NCBI RefSeq assembly: GCF_014196965.1
Contig: NZ_JACIEQ010000002.1
Location: 124,001-188,000, forward strand
From: Actibacterium naphthalenivorans
Lineage (GTDB): Bacteria > Pseudomonadota > Alphaproteobacteria > Rhodobacterales > Rhodobacteraceae
Direction of reading: 5' to 3'
Length of the DNA stretch: 64,000 bases
The notes under the pieces were generated by a model, which ran no database searches, had not been told where the DNA came from, and saw only the letters and a list, made by a program, of their open reading frames with translations. This document shows, one piece after another, positions 1-8,174 of the stretch. How positions within the stretch are numbered: position 1 is the first letter of the stretch; every line of letters starts with the position of its first letter. Position numbers and translations under genes: made by a program.

Positions 1-343
1 AATCCGACGCTTTCACCGGCGTGCCGTTCGACCATTTCGCATCGCGCAGGGTGAAGGTATAGGTTTTCTTGTCTTCGCTGAGCGTATAGCCCTTGGCCGC
101 GCCGGGCACCTGATCGCCGATCGCATCATCGTTGAAAAGCCCTTCGAACAGGTCGCGCAGCACGCCGGAGCCGTCGACATCGGTGTTGATCTGCGGGTCG
201 AAGGATTTGATGTCATCTAGAACGCGGTAGGTGAACACCTGTTCGTCGGCGAGCGCCACGCCATCTTTCATGTGGCTGGCCGCGAGCGCCGCCGTCGCCA
301 GCGACGTGCCGAGCAGGAATGAAAAAAGCAGTGTCCGTTTCAT
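1..343 (-). CDS. ABC transporter solute-binding protein, family 5 (OppA/DppA type), N-terminal part
   Basis: Only the first 114 codons are in the window; the gene runs off the left edge. The start is MKRTLLFSFLLG followed by a signal peptide ending near AALAA. The mature part has the peptide/nickel-binding pattern 'DDIKSFDPQINTD', then 'LRDLFEGLF' and 'YTFTLRDAKWSNGTPVKASD', the usual opening of periplasmic oligopeptide-binding proteins. AGAGGTC lies just upstream of the ATG as ribosome-binding site. It reads in the same direction as the RpiR-type regulator upstream of it (gap 328 bp), so it may head a second transporter operon under that regulator. Family is clear; the ligand cannot be read from this fragment. 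Confidence 0.85.
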   Translation of the reverse strand, partial: MKRTLLFSFLLGTSLATAALAASHMKDGVALADEQVFTYRVLDDIKSFDPQINTDVDGSGVLRDLFEGLFNDDAIGDQVPGAAKGYTLSEDKKTYTFTLRDAKWSNGTPVKASD

Positions 344-671
344 AGATGACCTCTTTGCCGTGTGGTTGAAAACTGCGCCGCCCGAACGATGCCGTTGCCG
401 GGGCATAGGCTTACTGCACCACCAACGATTGCAGAGTTCAAGACGGGCGAGCCCTTACGTCGAGTAATATTCTGATTTGAAGAGATGAGGCAGGGCCAGG
501 GGCATCGGGCTTATCAGTGCTGCGCATTTTTTGGCGAATACGGTCTGGCGGGGCGGAAAGCTGACGTTTTTCCGGGCAGACCGTGATCGGACGGGCGCCG
601 CATTCCTGAAACGGGCCTTCCTCGCGCCCCCGAAGCGATTCTGCGCGCTGCGGCGGATCTTGCCGTCAGGT
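344..671. other. Non-coding gap between regulator and solute-binding gene
   Basis: No ORF with convincing composition or ribosome-binding site on either strand. It should hold the promoter of the minus-strand solute-binding gene, but I see no clear -35/-10 pair and no strong terminator hairpin after the regulator stop. Confidence 0.5.
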
Positions 672-1532
672 CTATTCCAGCTCGCCCAGCCGCCCGCGAA
701 GCTCCTCGACCTCTTCGAGATAGACCCGGCCCGCCTCTCCCAGCGCGCGGCGTGTTTCCAGGGTCAGCAGCCGCAGCATCGAGACCGCGCCAACATAGGA
801 ATCCGCGAACTGGGGTGTGTCGACGGCGCATTCGAGCGTCCATGTCGCGAAGGCCGGGGCGGCCCGGATGGTTTGGTCGGCGATCAAAAGGATGCTGGCG
901 CCACGCTCCGCGATCTCCTCGACCGCGCGGACGAAACCCGATGGGCGCCTGCGAAGGCCCACGATGATGGCGAGATCGCCCTTGCCAAGCATCGAGATGC
1001 CCTCGGCCTGGGTCTGCCCCGGCAAGAGCAGCGGCGACACGCCGGGGCGCATCTGTGCGAGCTGGGCCGTGGCGTATTGTGCCAGGAAATGGCTGTTGCG
1101 GTAGCCCAGGGTGCGGATGCGGGGCGCTGTCGCGATGGCCTGGCCGATTTCCTTGATCGTGAGCGGATTCACCCGGGTCAAGGTTGTCTCGAGCAGGGCG
1201 ATCTCACTGCGGATCAGCTCTGATACGGGGTCGCTCCTGTCCGTAGATTTGCGCCCGGTGTAGAGCGGTGATCCCAGCGCCCGCATCCGGCGTGCGTCCT
1301 GCCGGGCCTCTTCGAAATTGCTGTAGCCGAGGCGCCGGAAGAACCGGCTGACGGTTGCATTGGATACACCGGCCTGACCGGCCAGTTCCGAGGCGGTGAA
1401 CACGGCGAGCTCGGCCGGGCTTTGGAGAATGGTTTCCGCGATCCGCCGTTCGCCCTCGGATAATCCCGAATATGCCTCATGAATACGCCGCGCCATCGTT
1501 TGGCTGCCGATTTTTGCTTGATTATTGGGCAT
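672..1532 (-). CDS. RpiR/MurR-family transcriptional regulator (HTH + SIS domain)
   Basis: 286-residue protein with an N-terminal HTH_6 domain (about residues 10-90; recognition helix AGVSNATVSRFFRRLGY) and a C-terminal SIS domain (about 120-260), the layout of RpiR regulators, whose SIS domain usually binds a phosphosugar or related effector. I chose the ATG at 1532 because GGAG lies 9 nt upstream; a start at 1565 would have no ribosome-binding site. It is divergent from the TRAP/diaminopropionate operon starting at 1635, and the roughly 100-bp gap holds two inverted repeats that may be its operators. It is therefore the likely local regulator, though activation versus repression cannot be told. 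Confidence 0.87.
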   Translation of the reverse strand: MPNNQAKIGSQTMARRIHEAYSGLSEGERRIAETILQSPAELAVFTASELAGQAGVSNATVSRFFRRLGYSNFEEARQDARRMRALGSPLYTGRKSTDRSDPVSELIRSEIALLETTLTRVNPLTIKEIGQAIATAPRIRTLGYRNSHFLAQYATAQLAQMRPGVSPLLLPGQTQAEGISMLGKGDLAIIVGLRRRPSGFVRAVEEIAERGASILLIADQTIRAAPAFATWTLECAVDTPQFADSYVGAVSMLRLLTLETRRALGEAGRVYLEEVEELRGRLGELE

Positions 1533-1552
1533 GCTTTGACTCCGGTGGAGAA

Positions 1553-1594
1553 AATGAGATTTCATTATTTACTGACTGATGGAAAAATATTTTC
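1553..1594. promoter_or_regulatory. Putative RpiR operators: two inverted repeats in the divergent gap
   Basis: Two dyads sit between the divergent genes: AATGA-GATT-TCATT (1553-1566) and GAAAA-ATA-TTTTC (1582-1594). The AT-rich composition contrasts with the surrounding GC-rich genes. The position and symmetry fit operators for the adjacent regulator; assignment is inference. Confidence 0.45.
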
Positions 1595-1634
1595 GTCACG
1601 TCGTCAAGACTCGCAATCTGGGGATATTCGCGCG

Positions 1635-2168
1635 GTGTCACACATAGCGATCAGAGCAAAGCGATTGAGCCTGAGAGTCAACTGGGGCGTGGAGCGTATC
1701 TGCGTCGCGCTTCTGGCGGTGCTGGTTCTGGACGTCTGGCTGGGCATTCTGGTGCGGTACGTCATCCCCCTGCCGCTGACCTTCACCGAGGAACTGGCGC
1801 GCTACCTGATGATCTGGATGGCGCTTCTGGCGGTGTCGTCGGGCATCGCGCATCGCGAGCATATCGGCGTCGAGTTCATCTTCGGGCGTCTTCCGGCACG
1901 GGTGCGGCGCTGGCTGGCGGTCTCTTTCGATGTGATCGCCTTCGTCTTTTTCTTCGCGCTTTTCTTCTATGGCATCGGTTTCGCCGCCAAGGGGTTTTCG
2001 CGCCTGACCATGATTTACGACATGCCCAAGGGGTATCCGTTCATGGGTGTCCCGCTGGCGGCCGCTGTTGCCTGTATCCAGTTGGCCCTGATCGGCATCC
2101 ACGACTATTTCGCCGAAAGCGCGCCAGAGGCGACCGGTGCCACCATTGTTCCGACGGGAGATAACTGA
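1635..2168 (+). CDS. dctQ: TRAP transporter small membrane subunit (DctQ type)
   Basis: 177 residues with four predicted membrane helices (about residues 14-38, 50-75, 93-116, 130-150), the DctQ pattern. It forms the small integral-membrane part of a tripartite ATP-independent periplasmic transporter, which uses an ion gradient. I place the start at GTG 1635: GGGGAT lies about 10 nt upstream, and longer versions would run into the operator region and the divergent gene. Its stop overlaps the start of dctM by one base (TGATG), showing translational coupling. Confidence 0.85.
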   Translation: MSHIAIRAKRLSLRVNWGVERICVALLAVLVLDVWLGILVRYVIPLPLTFTEELARYLMIWMALLAVSSGIAHREHIGVEFIFGRLPARVRRWLAVSFDVIAFVFFFALFFYGIGFAAKGFSRLTMIYDMPKGYPFMGVPLAAAVACIQLALIGIHDYFAESAPEATGATIVPTGDN

Positions 2169-3451
2169 TGGGTACCTTGTTGGTGGCAATCGCGTTCTTC
2201 GGGTTGATGGCGATCGGAATGCCGGTGGGCTTTTCCATCGGCGTGGCGGGGATGATCGGCATTCTGGATATGGGGCCGCGCTTCATGCAGATGGCCCCCG
2301 ACCGGATCTTTGCCGGGCTGGATCTCTTTCCCTTTCTCGCCATGCCGTTTTTCATCCTTGCGGGCGAGATCATGAACCGTTCGGGCATCACGCAGGGGCT
2401 GGTGAAGCTCGCCGATGCGCTGGTGGGCTGGATGCGCGGGGGCATGGCGCATTCCAACATGGTGGCGAGCGTGATGTTCGCGGGCATCACCGGCTCGGCC
2501 ACCGCCGATGCGGCGGCCTTTGGCAACACGATGGTGCCGGCGATGCAGAAGGCGGGCTACACGCGCGCTTATGCGGCCGCGGTCACCGCCGCGGGCTCGA
2601 TCATCGGGCCGACCATCCCGCCCTCGACGCTGGCGATCATCTATGGCTCGATCATGGGCGTGTCGATCGCGGGGCTGTTTGCCGCGGGCATCCTGCCGGG
2701 CTTGCTGATCTGCGGGATCTGCATGGGCGTCATCGCGCTGACCGCGCGGCGCAAGAACCTGCCCAAGGGCGCGGGGCGCCCGAGCTTCCGTGCGGTGGCG
2801 CAGGCCCTGCGCGAAGGCTTTCTGGCGGCGCTGCTGCCGGTTTTCATCCTGGGCTCGATCCTGGGCGGGTTCGCCACGCCAACCGAGGCGGCCGCCATCG
2901 CCGTGGCCTACGCGCTGTTCGTCGGCGGGGTGATCTACCGCGCGCTTTCCTGGCGCGATCTGTATGAGATCGGCGTGCGCACCACCCGCATCACCGGGGT
3001 GATCTTCCTGATCATCGCCTCCGCCTCGATCCTTGGCTGGTGGATGACGTTCAACCGTATTCCGCAGGCCATCGCGACAGGGCTGCTGGCGGTGTCCGAC
3101 AACCCGCAGATCATTATCGCCCTGGTGCTGATCTTGCTGCTGCTGATCGGGCTGGTGATGGATATCAACGCCACGCTGATCATCCTTGCCCCGGTGCTGG
3201 CACCGCTGACGGTGCAGATCGGGATGGAGCCGGTACATGCGGGCATCATGATCATTCTCGCGCTCAATATCTCGCTGATGACGCCACCGGTGGGGGCCTG
3301 CCTCTTTGTGCTGGCCTCTGTCACCGGCGAGAAGGTCGAGGCGATCACGCGCGAGCTTTGGCCCTTCATCATCGCCGAGGTCGGTATCCTTCTGGTGATC
3401 GCCTTCTGGCCCGGCCTCACGCTTTTCATACCAAGACTGCTGGGGCTCTGA
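2168..3451 (+). CDS. dctM: TRAP transporter large permease subunit (DctM type)
   Basis: 427-residue very hydrophobic protein, the usual DctM length, with about 12 membrane helices. Family-typical stretches include 'MPFFILAGEIMNRSGIT', 'ITGSATADAAAFG', 'GSIIGPTIPPSTLAIIYG' and near the C-terminus 'NISLMTPPVGACLFV'. It is the transport channel working with dctQ and the periplasmic binding protein encoded next. The substrate is set by the binding protein; from the downstream enzymes a ureido- or diamino-acid is likely. Confidence 0.93.
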   Translation: MGTLLVAIAFFGLMAIGMPVGFSIGVAGMIGILDMGPRFMQMAPDRIFAGLDLFPFLAMPFFILAGEIMNRSGITQGLVKLADALVGWMRGGMAHSNMVASVMFAGITGSATADAAAFGNTMVPAMQKAGYTRAYAAAVTAAGSIIGPTIPPSTLAIIYGSIMGVSIAGLFAAGILPGLLICGICMGVIALTARRKNLPKGAGRPSFRAVAQALREGFLAALLPVFILGSILGGFATPTEAAAIAVAYALFVGGVIYRALSWRDLYEIGVRTTRITGVIFLIIASASILGWWMTFNRIPQAIATGLLAVSDNPQIIIALVLILLLLIGLVMDINATLIILAPVLAPLTVQIGMEPVHAGIMIILALNISLMTPPVGACLFVLASVTGEKVEAITRELWPFIIAEVGILLVIAFWPGLTLFIPRLLGL

Positions 3452-3486
3452 CCCCGGTGCAATTCCCAACAGGAAAGGAACTATCC

Positions 3487-4524
3487 ATGTCGATCCTCAA
3501 ATCCGCCTCCCTGGCGCTGGTCGGGCTCTGCCTCGGTGCAAGCGCGCAGGCCGCCGATATCACCATCCGCCTGGCGCATCTCAATCCCGAAGACCCGTTC
3601 GCCAGCCATTCGGGCGCGATGTCGGCGGTGTTCAAGTCGCTGGTGGAATCCAATTCGAACGGCCGTATCGAGGTGCAACTGTTCCCCAACGGCCAGCTTG
3701 GCAAGGATAACGAGGTGATCGAACAAGTGCGTTCGGGCCTCGTGGAAAGCACGATCTCGTCGTCGGGCGGCATCGCGCAGCACTATCCGCTGGTCGGCGT
3801 GTTCGACATCCCGTTTGCGTTTCCCAACATCGGTGTCGCGTCCAAGGTGATTGACGAAGACAGTTCCTTCGGTGAAAAATTCGTAGCCGATCTGGAGGAA
3901 AAAACGGGCCTCGAAGTGCTCGGCCTTCTGGATTCCGGCGGGTTCTTCGCCTTCACCTCGGGCAAGGCGCCGATCGCCTCGGTGGCCGACATGGAAGGCC
4001 AGCGCATCCGCACCATGACCTTGCCGACGCATGAAACGATCATCTCGTCGCTGGGCGGCCAGCCGACCGCGCTGCCCTGGGCCGAGGTCTATACCGCGCT
4101 GCAGACGGGTGTCGCCGATGGCCAGATGAACCCGGTGCCGATCATCGCCTTCGCCAAGTTCGACGAGGTGCAGAAATACCTCTCGATCACCAACCACCTG
4201 ATCACGCCCTATATCTGGACGATGAACGCCGAGTTCCTGGCCTCGCTCAGCGAAGAGGATCAATACCTGATCAACTGGGCCTCTGATGTGGCCACCGATG
4301 CGGGCCGCGCCATGAGCCGCGTGATCGAAGCCTCCGACAAGGGTCTTCCCGCACTTGCCGCCAAAATGGAGGTCAACGTCGTGACGCCCGAGGAGCAGGC
4401 CAAGTTCGCCGCCGCCGCCCAGCCGGCCGTGCGCACTCTGATCGAGGAAAAATACGGCACCGAGGGCGCATCGATGCTCGAAGCCATGCTGACCTCGATC
4501 GACGAGGAAAAGGCCGGCTTCTGA
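3487..4524 (+). CDS. dctP: TRAP transporter periplasmic solute-binding protein (DctP type)
   Basis: 345 residues with a cleavable signal peptide (MSILKSASLALVGLCLG, cleavage after AQA). The mature protein shows DctP features: 'LAHLNPEDPFASHSGA' at the start, 'NSNGRIEVQLFPNGQLG', and 'QTGVADGQMNPVPII' near residue 210. The start is fixed by AGGAAAGGAA just upstream of the ATG. The order here is Q-M-P rather than the common P-Q-M. A strong hairpin follows the stop, which may raise its transcript level over the enzymes downstream. Confidence 0.93.
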   Translation: MSILKSASLALVGLCLGASAQAADITIRLAHLNPEDPFASHSGAMSAVFKSLVESNSNGRIEVQLFPNGQLGKDNEVIEQVRSGLVESTISSSGGIAQHYPLVGVFDIPFAFPNIGVASKVIDEDSSFGEKFVADLEEKTGLEVLGLLDSGGFFAFTSGKAPIASVADMEGQRIRTMTLPTHETIISSLGGQPTALPWAEVYTALQTGVADGQMNPVPIIAFAKFDEVQKYLSITNHLITPYIWTMNAEFLASLSEEDQYLINWASDVATDAGRAMSRVIEASDKGLPALAAKMEVNVVTPEEQAKFAAAAQPAVRTLIEEKYGTEGASMLEAMLTSIDEEKAGF

Positions 4525-4533
4525 TCCCAGACC

Positions 4534-4562
4534 GGCCCGGGCGGCGGTGTGCCGCCCGGGCC
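4534..4562 (+). other. Strong intercistronic hairpin between dctP and dpaL
   Basis: Perfect 12-bp inverted repeat GGCCCGGGCGGC / GCCGCCCGGGCC with a 5-nt loop and no T-run. It lies between genes of one operon, so it is more likely an mRNA-stabilising or partial-termination element than a full terminator. Confidence 0.65.
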
Positions 4563-4596
4563 ACCGCCCACCGGGGCCAATAATTCCGAGGATTCC

Positions 4597-5838
4597 ATGA
4601 CCACTGAAATCTCACGCGCTCCAGGCACGCCGGAGGGCTTTACCCTGCGTCTCAACCAAGGGGCGAGACGCGACAATCCTTGGACGGCGGCACAGAACGC
4701 GATTCTGAGCGACGCGGGGCTGAACGCGGCCTTCGATGCGATCTCCGGCTGGCCGGGCTATGCGCCCACGTCGCTGGTGGCGCTGCCCGCGCTTGCGGCA
4801 GAGCTCGGCATCGCCACGCTGCACTACAAGGATGAGGGCGGCCGCTTTGGCCTGGGCAGTTTCAAGGCGCTTGGCGGGGCCTATGCCGTGGCCCGGCTGC
4901 TCAAGGCGGAACTGTCAAAGGCGCTGGGGCGCGAAGTCACGATGGATGAGGTGACACGCGTGGCCTATCCCGATCTTGCCGCACGGATCACCGTGTGCTG
5001 CGCGACCGATGGCAACCACGGGCGTTCGGTCGCCTGGGGTGCGCGCAACTTCGGCTGCGCCTGCGTGATCTTCATCCACGCCACGGTCTCCGAGGCGCGC
5101 AAGGCGGCGATCGAGGCTTACGGCGCCGAGGTCCGCCGCTGTGACGGGAATTACGACGACAGCGTGCGCGTGGCGCAGGAAACCGCCACGAAAGAGGGAT
5201 GGTTCGTGGTCTCCGACACCTCCTACGAAGGCTATATGGACGTGCCGCGAGACGTGATGCAGGGCTATGAGGTCATGGCGGCGGAGGCTTTTGACGCGCT
5301 CGACACACCGCCGACCCACATCTTTCTGCAGACCGGCGTGGGCGGCATGGCCGCCGCGGTTACCGCCCTGGCGGTAAGGCGCTGGGGCACGCGCCGGCCA
5401 CGGATCATCCTGTGCGATCCCGACCGCTCCGCCTGTTTTCTGTCTTCCTTTCGCGCGGGCAGGCCCACGGCGGTCGCGGGCGATCTCGATACGCTGATGG
5501 CCGGGCTGGCCTGCGGCGAGGTCTCTGCGCTCGCCTGGGAAATCCTGCACGACCACGCCGATGCGGTCCTGGCGCTGACCGATGACGCCGCCGTAGCGGC
5601 GATGCGCCGGCTGGCGCGGCCGGCCGGCGGCGACGCGGCGATCGTGGCCGGGGAATCCGCCGTGGCGGGGCTGGCCGGGCTGGCCGCCGCGCTGCGCGAT
5701 GCCGAGGCGCGCGCGATGCTTGGCCTTGATCCGTCTTCGCGCGTGCTGCTGTTCGGCACCGAAGGCGATACAGACCCCGCGCTTTACACGCAGCTTGTCG
5801 GCCTGACCGCAGATGCGGTTCGCGAGGGTGCGCGATGA
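4597..5838 (+). CDS. dpaL: Diaminopropionate ammonia-lyase (PLP-dependent)
   Basis: 413 residues, fold-type II PLP enzyme. 'YKDEGGRFGLGSFKALGG' (about residues 77-94) carries the PLP lysine (Lys90) in the pattern specific to diaminopropionate ammonia-lyase (E. coli YgeX); 'CCATDGNHGRSVAWGAR' and 'QTGVGGMAAAV' are cofactor-binding loops. The family converts 2,3-diaminopropionate to pyruvate and two ammonia. The ATG at 4597 lies downstream of a purine-rich stretch. Its end overlaps the next gene. In E. coli the homologue also lies next to an M20 peptidase-family gene and a hydantoinase-type gene, matching the context here. Confidence 0.92.
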   Translation: MTTEISRAPGTPEGFTLRLNQGARRDNPWTAAQNAILSDAGLNAAFDAISGWPGYAPTSLVALPALAAELGIATLHYKDEGGRFGLGSFKALGGAYAVARLLKAELSKALGREVTMDEVTRVAYPDLAARITVCCATDGNHGRSVAWGARNFGCACVIFIHATVSEARKAAIEAYGAEVRRCDGNYDDSVRVAQETATKEGWFVVSDTSYEGYMDVPRDVMQGYEVMAAEAFDALDTPPTHIFLQTGVGGMAAAVTALAVRRWGTRRPRIILCDPDRSACFLSSFRAGRPTAVAGDLDTLMAGLACGEVSALAWEILHDHADAVLALTDDAAVAAMRRLARPAGGDAAIVAGESAVAGLAGLAAALRDAEARAMLGLDPSSRVLLFGTEGDTDPALYTQLVGLTADAVREGAR

Positions 5839-7064
5839 AGGCCGAGATCAGCCCCGGGCGGCTGATGGCGCGGATTGCCGCCCTCGGCCGGATCGGCGCG
5901 CTTGAAGGCGGCGGCGTCTGCCGCCTGGCGCTGAGCGATGCCGACAAGGCCGGGCGCGACTGGCTGGTTGCCGAGATGGAGGCCCTGGGCCTGACCGTTT
6001 TCATCGACGCGATTGGTAATATCTGGGGGCTGCGCGCGGGCAGGGGTGCAGGCGCGCCGGTCATGATCGGCTCGCATATAGACACGGTCGCCACCGGCGG
6101 GCTCTACGATGGGGCTCTGGGCGTTCTGGCGGGGCTGGAGGTTGTGGCCGCGCTCGATGGGGCCGGGATCGAAACCGCGATGCCGATTGCCGTCGCCGCC
6201 TTCACCAACGAAGAAGGCGCACGGTTCGCCCCTGACATGATGGGCTCGGGCGTCTATCAGGGCGCGCTTGATCTTGACGCCATGCTTGCCACGCGGGCCA
6301 CCGATGGCGGCGGGGTGGTGGGCGAAGCGCTTGACCGGATCGGTTATCGCGGCACGGACGCGCCGATCACGCCCGCGGCCTATCTCGAACTGCACATCGA
6401 ACAGGGGCCCGTGCTGGAGCAGGAAGGTACACGCATCGGCGCGGTCACCGGCGTGCAGGGCATCCACTGGACCGAGTTCACGGTGCATGGCCAAAGCAAC
6501 CACGCCGGCACGACGCCGATGGCGCTGCGCCGCGACGCGGGGCAGGTGGCCATGCGGATCGCGCTGGCCGCCGACCGGATCGCGGCCGAGCTTGGCCCGC
6601 CGCAGGTGGCGACTGTGGGGGTGTTCGAACTGTCGCCGGGGCTGATCAACGTGGTGCCCGAACAGGCGCGTCTGACGGTTGATCTGCGCAACACCGATGG
6701 CGCGGCGCTCGACGCCGCAACCGCGCGCCTGCTGGCCGAGGCCGGAGCCGCGGCCGAAGCGGCGGGCTGCACGGTGGAACACCGCGCGCTCGCCCGGTTC
6801 GCGCCGGTGGTCTTCGACGAAGCGCTGGTGGGCAAGGTCGCGCAGGCGGCCGCCGCGCGGCAGTTGAGCGTCAAGCGCATGCCGTCCGGGGCGGGGCATG
6901 ACGCACAGATGTTCGCCCCCGATTGCCCGACGGCGATGATCTTCATCCCCTCGGAAAAGGGGCTGAGCCACAACATAAAAGAACACAGCGACAAGCGGGA
7001 TATCGTGGCGGGCGCACAGGTGCTCCTCGATCTCGTTTGCGATCTGGCAGGAGCAAAGACATGA
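5835..7064 (+). CDS. M20-family N-carbamoyl-L-amino-acid / allantoate amidohydrolase
   Basis: 409 residues, M20/M28 zinc amidohydrolase of the HyuC/AllC type. Metal ligands are visible: His81 in 'GSHIDTV', Asp92 in 'LYDGALG', the Glu pair 126/127 in 'FTNEEGARF', His in 'LELHIEQGPVLE' and a late His in 'GLSHNIKE'. The 'NHAGTTPM' stretch is the dimerisation/substrate region of this subfamily. It hydrolyses an N-carbamoyl (ureido) group to CO2, ammonia and the free amino acid. It overlaps dpaL by 4 nt and the next gene by 4 nt (ATGA), so the three enzymes are co-translated. The exact substrate is inferred. Confidence 0.88.
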   Translation: MKAEISPGRLMARIAALGRIGALEGGGVCRLALSDADKAGRDWLVAEMEALGLTVFIDAIGNIWGLRAGRGAGAPVMIGSHIDTVATGGLYDGALGVLAGLEVVAALDGAGIETAMPIAVAAFTNEEGARFAPDMMGSGVYQGALDLDAMLATRATDGGGVVGEALDRIGYRGTDAPITPAAYLELHIEQGPVLEQEGTRIGAVTGVQGIHWTEFTVHGQSNHAGTTPMALRRDAGQVAMRIALAADRIAAELGPPQVATVGVFELSPGLINVVPEQARLTVDLRNTDGAALDAATARLLAEAGAAAEAAGCTVEHRALARFAPVVFDEALVGKVAQAAAARQLSVKRMPSGAGHDAQMFAPDCPTAMIFIPSEKGLSHNIKEHSDKRDIVAGAQVLLDLVCDLAGAKT

Positions 7065-7978
7065 GCAGAAAAATCGTGGTCGCGGGCGCGCAGATGGGGC
7101 CGATCGCCAGGGACGAGCCGCGCAGTGCTGCGGTGGCGCGCATGTGCGCGCTGATGCGCACGGCCCATGCCCGTGGGGCCGGGCTGGTCGTTTTTCCCGA
7201 ACTGGCACTGACGACATTTTTCCCGCGCTGGTTCATGGAAAACCCCGCCGAGATCGACGCGTGGTTCGAAACCGAAATGCCGAACGCCGACGTCGCGCCC
7301 CTGTTCGATCTGGGCAGGGAACTGGGGATCGGCTTCCACCTTGGCTACGGCGAGTTGACGCCGGAAGGGCGGCATTTCAACACCGCGATCATTGTGTCGG
7401 CCGCGGGCGAGATCGTCGGGAAATACCGCAAGATCCACCTGCCGGGCCACCGCGAAAACGAAGACTGGCGGCCTTTTCAGCATCTCGAAAAGCGGTATTT
7501 CGAAAAGGGCGACCTGGGCTTTCCTGTGTTTGACGCCTTCGGCGGCAAGCTCGGCATGTGCATCTGCAACGATCGGCGCTGGCCAGAGACATGGCGGGTG
7601 CTGGGGCTGGGCGGGGCGGAACTGGTGGTTCTGGGCTATAACACGCCGGCGCATTACCCGCCCGCGCCGGAACACGATCATCTGCAGTATTTCCACAACG
7701 AACTGTCGATCCAGGCGGGCTGTTACCAGAACGGATTGTGGGCGGTGGCCGTGGCGAAGGCCGGGGTGGAAGAGGGGAGCGAGCTGATCGGGGGCAGCAT
7801 CATCGTGGCGCCGACCGGCGAAATCCTGGCCCGTGCCGCGACCAGCGCCGACGAGGTGATCACGGCAGAGATCGACCTGGACCGCTGCGCTGAAATCCGC
7901 AGCAACGTCTTTGACTTCGCGCAGCATCGCGAGCCTTCGGATTATGCGGCCATCACGGCGCCAAAGCCAACGGGATGA
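7061..7978 (+). CDS. N-carbamoyl-D-amino-acid hydrolase-like carbon-nitrogen hydrolase
   Basis: 305 residues, nitrilase superfamily, closely following the Agrobacterium D-carbamoylase pattern: 'VVFPELALTTFFPRW', 'GKYRKIHLPGH', 'FQHLEKRYFE', 'CNDRRWPE' and 'GGYNTP'-like 'LGYNTPAHYPP'. The catalytic triad is Glu47, Lys124, Cys169. These enzymes cleave N-carbamoyl-D-amino acids to the D-amino acid, CO2 and ammonia. Together with the preceding M20 amidohydrolase it would let the operon process both enantiomers of a ureido acid. The start ATG overlaps the stop of the preceding gene. Confidence 0.9.
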   Translation: MSRKIVVAGAQMGPIARDEPRSAAVARMCALMRTAHARGAGLVVFPELALTTFFPRWFMENPAEIDAWFETEMPNADVAPLFDLGRELGIGFHLGYGELTPEGRHFNTAIIVSAAGEIVGKYRKIHLPGHRENEDWRPFQHLEKRYFEKGDLGFPVFDAFGGKLGMCICNDRRWPETWRVLGLGGAELVVLGYNTPAHYPPAPEHDHLQYFHNELSIQAGCYQNGLWAVAVAKAGVEEGSELIGGSIIVAPTGEILARAATSADEVITAEIDLDRCAEIRSNVFDFAQHREPSDYAAITAPKPTG

Positions 7979-7995
7979 ACTGGTTTCGCCGCGCG

Positions 7996-8018
7996 CAGCC
8001 CGGCTGCCGGTCGGGCTG
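7996..8018 (+). terminator. Weak hairpin after the catabolic operon
   Basis: Inverted repeat CAGCCCG / CGGGCTG with a 9-nt loop, 18 nt after the last stop of the operon, followed only by TGTT. Possible terminator; there is no proper T-run. Confidence 0.35.
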
Positions 8019-8064
8019 TGTTCGGGCATGCTGCGAGGCTGCGCGGACTTGTGAATTTCGAGGG

Positions 8065-8093
8065 TTTCACGAACGCGTGTCTTGTCATATAAC
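8065..8093 (+). promoter_or_regulatory. Candidate promoter for the RTX/FG-GAP gene
   Basis: TTTCAC, 17 nt, TATAAC, about 80 nt upstream of the large gene. The spacing is ideal and the -10 is close to consensus; the -35 is moderate. Confidence 0.4.
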
Positions 8094-8174
8094 GCATTGA
8101 AAAGGTTCGTTTGTGCGTGTTTTCCGGACTCTTCTTGATGGGCGGAGGCGGCGTGCCTGAGCGGGTCGAGACGG

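Noticed and set aside
2105-3469. 454-residue minus-strand frame opposite dctM
   Set aside because: His/Asp/Arg-rich shadow of a membrane protein gene.
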